Assembly: GCA_036397095.1 (NCBI GenBank)
Contig: DASWJQ010000034.1
Coordinates: 1-27,171 of the forward strand
Direction: 5' to 3'
Origin: DASWJQ01 sp036397095
GTDB lineage: Bacteria; Chloroflexota; Anaerolineae; Anaerolineales; E44-bin32
DNA length: 27,171 nucleotides
The notes beneath the pieces are model-generated. The model saw only the letters and a list, made by a program, of their open reading frames with translations. It was not told the origin of the DNA and ran no database searches. Positions 25,460-27,171 of the stretch are shown in pieces (positions within the stretch are counted from its first letter, which is position 1; each line of letters begins with the position of its first letter). Both the position numbers and the translations under genes were made by a program.

Positions 25460-26709
25460 TAGATCTCCTCCTGGGGCTCGGGCACGTCGGCCGGCACCAA
25501 CGGTATGCGGAAGTGAAAACGAGTGCCTCGGCCTGGGACGCTGTCGACGCCGATATCGCCGTCGTGGGCCTCCACAATCTTGCGACAAATGTACAGGCCA
25601 AGCCCCGTGCCGCGCACGCTACGGCTGCTGTCGGGCACACGGTAGAAGCGCTCAAACAGGTGCGCCATATGGTCGGGAGCAATCCCCGGACCCTGGTCTT
25701 CGACTTCGATTTGCAGTTGGCTGTCGACGATCTTGGCGCGCACGGCCACCGGTGCTTCCGGTGCGTACTTGCTGGCGTTGGAAATCAAGTTATCGAGCAC
25801 CTGGGCGATACGGGTTGAATCGAGCTGTACGCTTGGCAGGTTGTCGTCGAACTCCGGCTTGAGCTGCAGGTTGGGGTAGATTGAATTGGCGCGCGACATG
25901 CTGTCTCGAATCAAGCTCGAAACCAGCGTTGGCTCGCGAGTCATGCCCAGGGAGCCGCTTTCGAGGCGTGATGAGTCAAGCAGATTGTCAATCAACTCGC
26001 GCAGCCGATCGGCCTCGTCGTCAATGATTTGCAGGAACTCACTGCGTGTATTTGGATCCCACGAAGCGTCGTCCCGCAATAGTGTTGTTGTGTAACCCTT
26101 GATGAATCCCAAGGGCGTGCGCAGTTCGTGCGAGATGGTCGAGATGAATTCTTCCTGCATGCGGGCCAATTCTCGCTGGGCCTCGAGGCTGGCGATGCGC
26201 CGGGCCATCCGCCGGTTTTCGAGCAGCTGCCCGACGTGCCAGGCGACGAACTCGGCCAACCGGATGTGCTCCGGCGGGTAAGCGGGACCGCCGAAGCGGC
26301 CAAACACCAGGCCGCCAACGCAGCGGCCGCCGACCATCATCGGTAGCCCCAGGTAGTCCCGCCGCCGGTCGCGGCCTTCGATGGATGGGCCAGTATCCTC
26401 CTGGCGCAGCACCGTCTGACCGCTGCGATAGGCCTCCCGGGCGGCCTGTTCGCCCCACGGCAGTTCGGACTCGCGGGCCCGACCCCGGCCCAACGCACGG
26501 GCGTAGATTGCCTCCAAGTCGTCGGTTTCTTCGGAATGGAGGTAAAGCGAAACGACATCGAAGATGAAGATGGTGCGTGCCAGTCGGACGACTGCGTCGA
26601 GGCCGGCTTCCGTGTCGTAGGTTTCAGCGACAATGCGGGCGATGGCGTAGACCGCGTTGAGTTCGCTCCCGTAGGTCAATGAACCGGAGGGAACCAGCGG
26701 TCCGGTCAT
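25459..26709 (-). CDS. GAF-domain sensor histidine kinase
   Basis: 416 aa soluble kinase without membrane helices. GAF sensor about 20-165 (FIFDVVSLYLHSEET, GLPMMVGGRCVGGLVFG), short coiled coil, DHp domain with phospho-acceptor His194 in TISHELRTPLGFIKGY, and ATP-binding domain about 295-405 with N-box IAQVLDNLISNASKYAP (N307, N311), G1 VEDQGPGIA, F-box LFERFYR and G2 GTGLGLYICRKIVEAH. All catalytic boxes are intact. The GAF ligand is unknown. The start ATG overlaps the stop of the upstream kinase (ATGA); its stop overlaps the OmpR-type start. Confidence 0.94.
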   Translation of the reverse strand: MTGPLVPSGSLTYGSELNAVYAIARIVAETYDTEAGLDAVVRLARTIFIFDVVSLYLHSEETDDLEAIYARALGRGRARESELPWGEQAAREAYRSGQTVLRQEDTGPSIEGRDRRRDYLGLPMMVGGRCVGGLVFGRFGGPAYPPEHIRLAEFVAWHVGQLLENRRMARRIASLEAQRELARMQEEFISTISHELRTPLGFIKGYTTTLLRDDASWDPNTRSEFLQIIDDEADRLRELIDNLLDSSRLESGSLGMTREPTLVSSLIRDSMSRANSIYPNLQLKPEFDDNLPSVQLDSTRIAQVLDNLISNASKYAPEAPVAVRAKIVDSQLQIEVEDQGPGIAPDHMAHLFERFYRVPDSSRSVRGTGLGLYICRKIVEAHDGDIGVDSVPGRGTRFHFRIPLVPADVPEPQEEI

Positions 26710-27171
26710 GCCTGGGCCTCGGCCATTGGCAGCGGGAACTGGAAGGTGCTGCCTTTGCCTTCTTCGCTGCCCACCTGCATCTCGGCCCCATGCGCCTGCA
26801 AAATCAAGCGAACGAGGGCCAGCCCGAGCCCCGTCCCGCCGTAGCGGCGGGTGGCAGATCCGTCCAACTGGTGGAACGGCTCGAAGATCTCTTCGAGGCG
26901 TTCGCTGGGAATGCCAATGCCGGTGTCGGCGACTTCGACCTCGACGATGCCGCTGGCCGCCTTGGCCGATACGCGCACATGGCCGCCGGGTGCGGTGAAC
27001 TTGATCCCGTTGTCAACCAGCTGATGCAGCACCCAGCGCATACGTTCGCGATCGGCATGCAGGGGCGGCAAGTCGCGATCGACCAGCATTTCCAGTGTTA
27101 CGCCGGCCTTTTCGGCTTTGGGCCGCGAGGAGTGCACAACGTCCTCGGCCAGGTCGGCCAGGGACACTACG
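26706..27171 (-). CDS. Sensor histidine kinase, C-terminal part (5' end beyond window)
   Basis: Only the catalytic end is in the window, about 155 codons; the frame is open to the right edge. It shows the HATPase boxes: MRWVLHQLVDNGIKFTAPGG (N-box), EVADTGIGIPSERLEEIFEPF (core ADTGIGIP, G1 and F boxes) and YGGTGLGLALVRLILQAHG (G2), ending GKGSTFQFPLP. Sensor and phospho-acceptor regions lie outside. Two kinases in succession before one response regulator suggests a shared or layered pathway. The TGA stop overlaps the next ATG as ATGA. Confidence 0.92.
   Translation of the reverse strand, partial: VVSLADLAEDVVHSSRPKAEKAGVTLEMLVDRDLPPLHADRERMRWVLHQLVDNGIKFTAPGGHVRVSAKAASGIVEVEVADTGIGIPSERLEEIFEPFHQLDGSATRRYGGTGLGLALVRLILQAHGAEMQVGSEEGKGSTFQFPLPMAEAQA

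Overview
This window is GC-rich (by eye around 60-65 %), densely coded bacterial chromosome. There is no phage, plasmid, insertion-sequence or CRISPR signature. The gene style suggests an environmental Chloroflexota (Anaerolineae-like) genome: lipoproteins with Thr/Pro-rich linkers, a very large SecA, an APC permease running into a universal-stress domain, a CpaE/TadZ-like protein next to a two-component system, and many short neighbouring operons of unrelated function. The lineage is inferred from style, because no rRNA or other decisive marker is present.

Layout. (1) 1-8029, all minus strand: an amino-acid permease with the start of a C-terminal Usp domain (cut by the window edge), a CBM9-like lipoprotein, a large dCache-HAMP-PAS-GAF-HD-GYP c-di-GMP phosphodiesterase, and a secreted GH5-like glycosidase lipoprotein with an F5/8C domain. 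(2) 8160-16348: tRNA-Leu(UAA), divergent from a 1336-residue SecA; then an adenosine-deaminase-family enzyme, an MBL-fold hydrolase, a Chloroflexota-type anchored protein and MutM. (3) 16480-20620: a bacterioferritin-like protein, ComEA-like protein, PduO-type cobalamin adenosyltransferase coupled to a DUF554 membrane protein, a membrane-anchored DsbA-like oxidoreductase and a slipin (SPFH) protein. (4) 20775-23324: a lone receiver-domain protein and a tightly coupled xre-TPR-GNAT operon. (5) 23553-27171: a signalling operon read leftward, with a histidine kinase (cut by the edge), GAF-histidine kinase, OmpR-type regulator and a CpaE/TadZ-like ATPase whose receiver domain has lost its phospho-acceptor. 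Start/stop overlaps or an 8-bp gap link these four genes.

The most striking non-coding signal is a family of at least six composite repeats. The end arms resemble TAACCACAAAGACGCCAAGG and point inward as inverted repeats. In five of the six the centre is a run of degenerate 7-bp units (CTAGC-type or GCTGA/ATCAG-type). The copies fill gene boundaries so tightly that the terminal TAA of the arm is the stop codon of three genes. In a fourth case mutM reads through an arm, which encodes its last 17 residues.

A second theme is promoter economy. Clear TATAAT boxes lie only 5-8 nt before the start codons of secA, mutM, the adenosyltransferase and a ten-codon leader ORF before the slipin gene, so several transcripts are probably leaderless. 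Two divergent gene pairs share interlocked or palindromic -10 elements.
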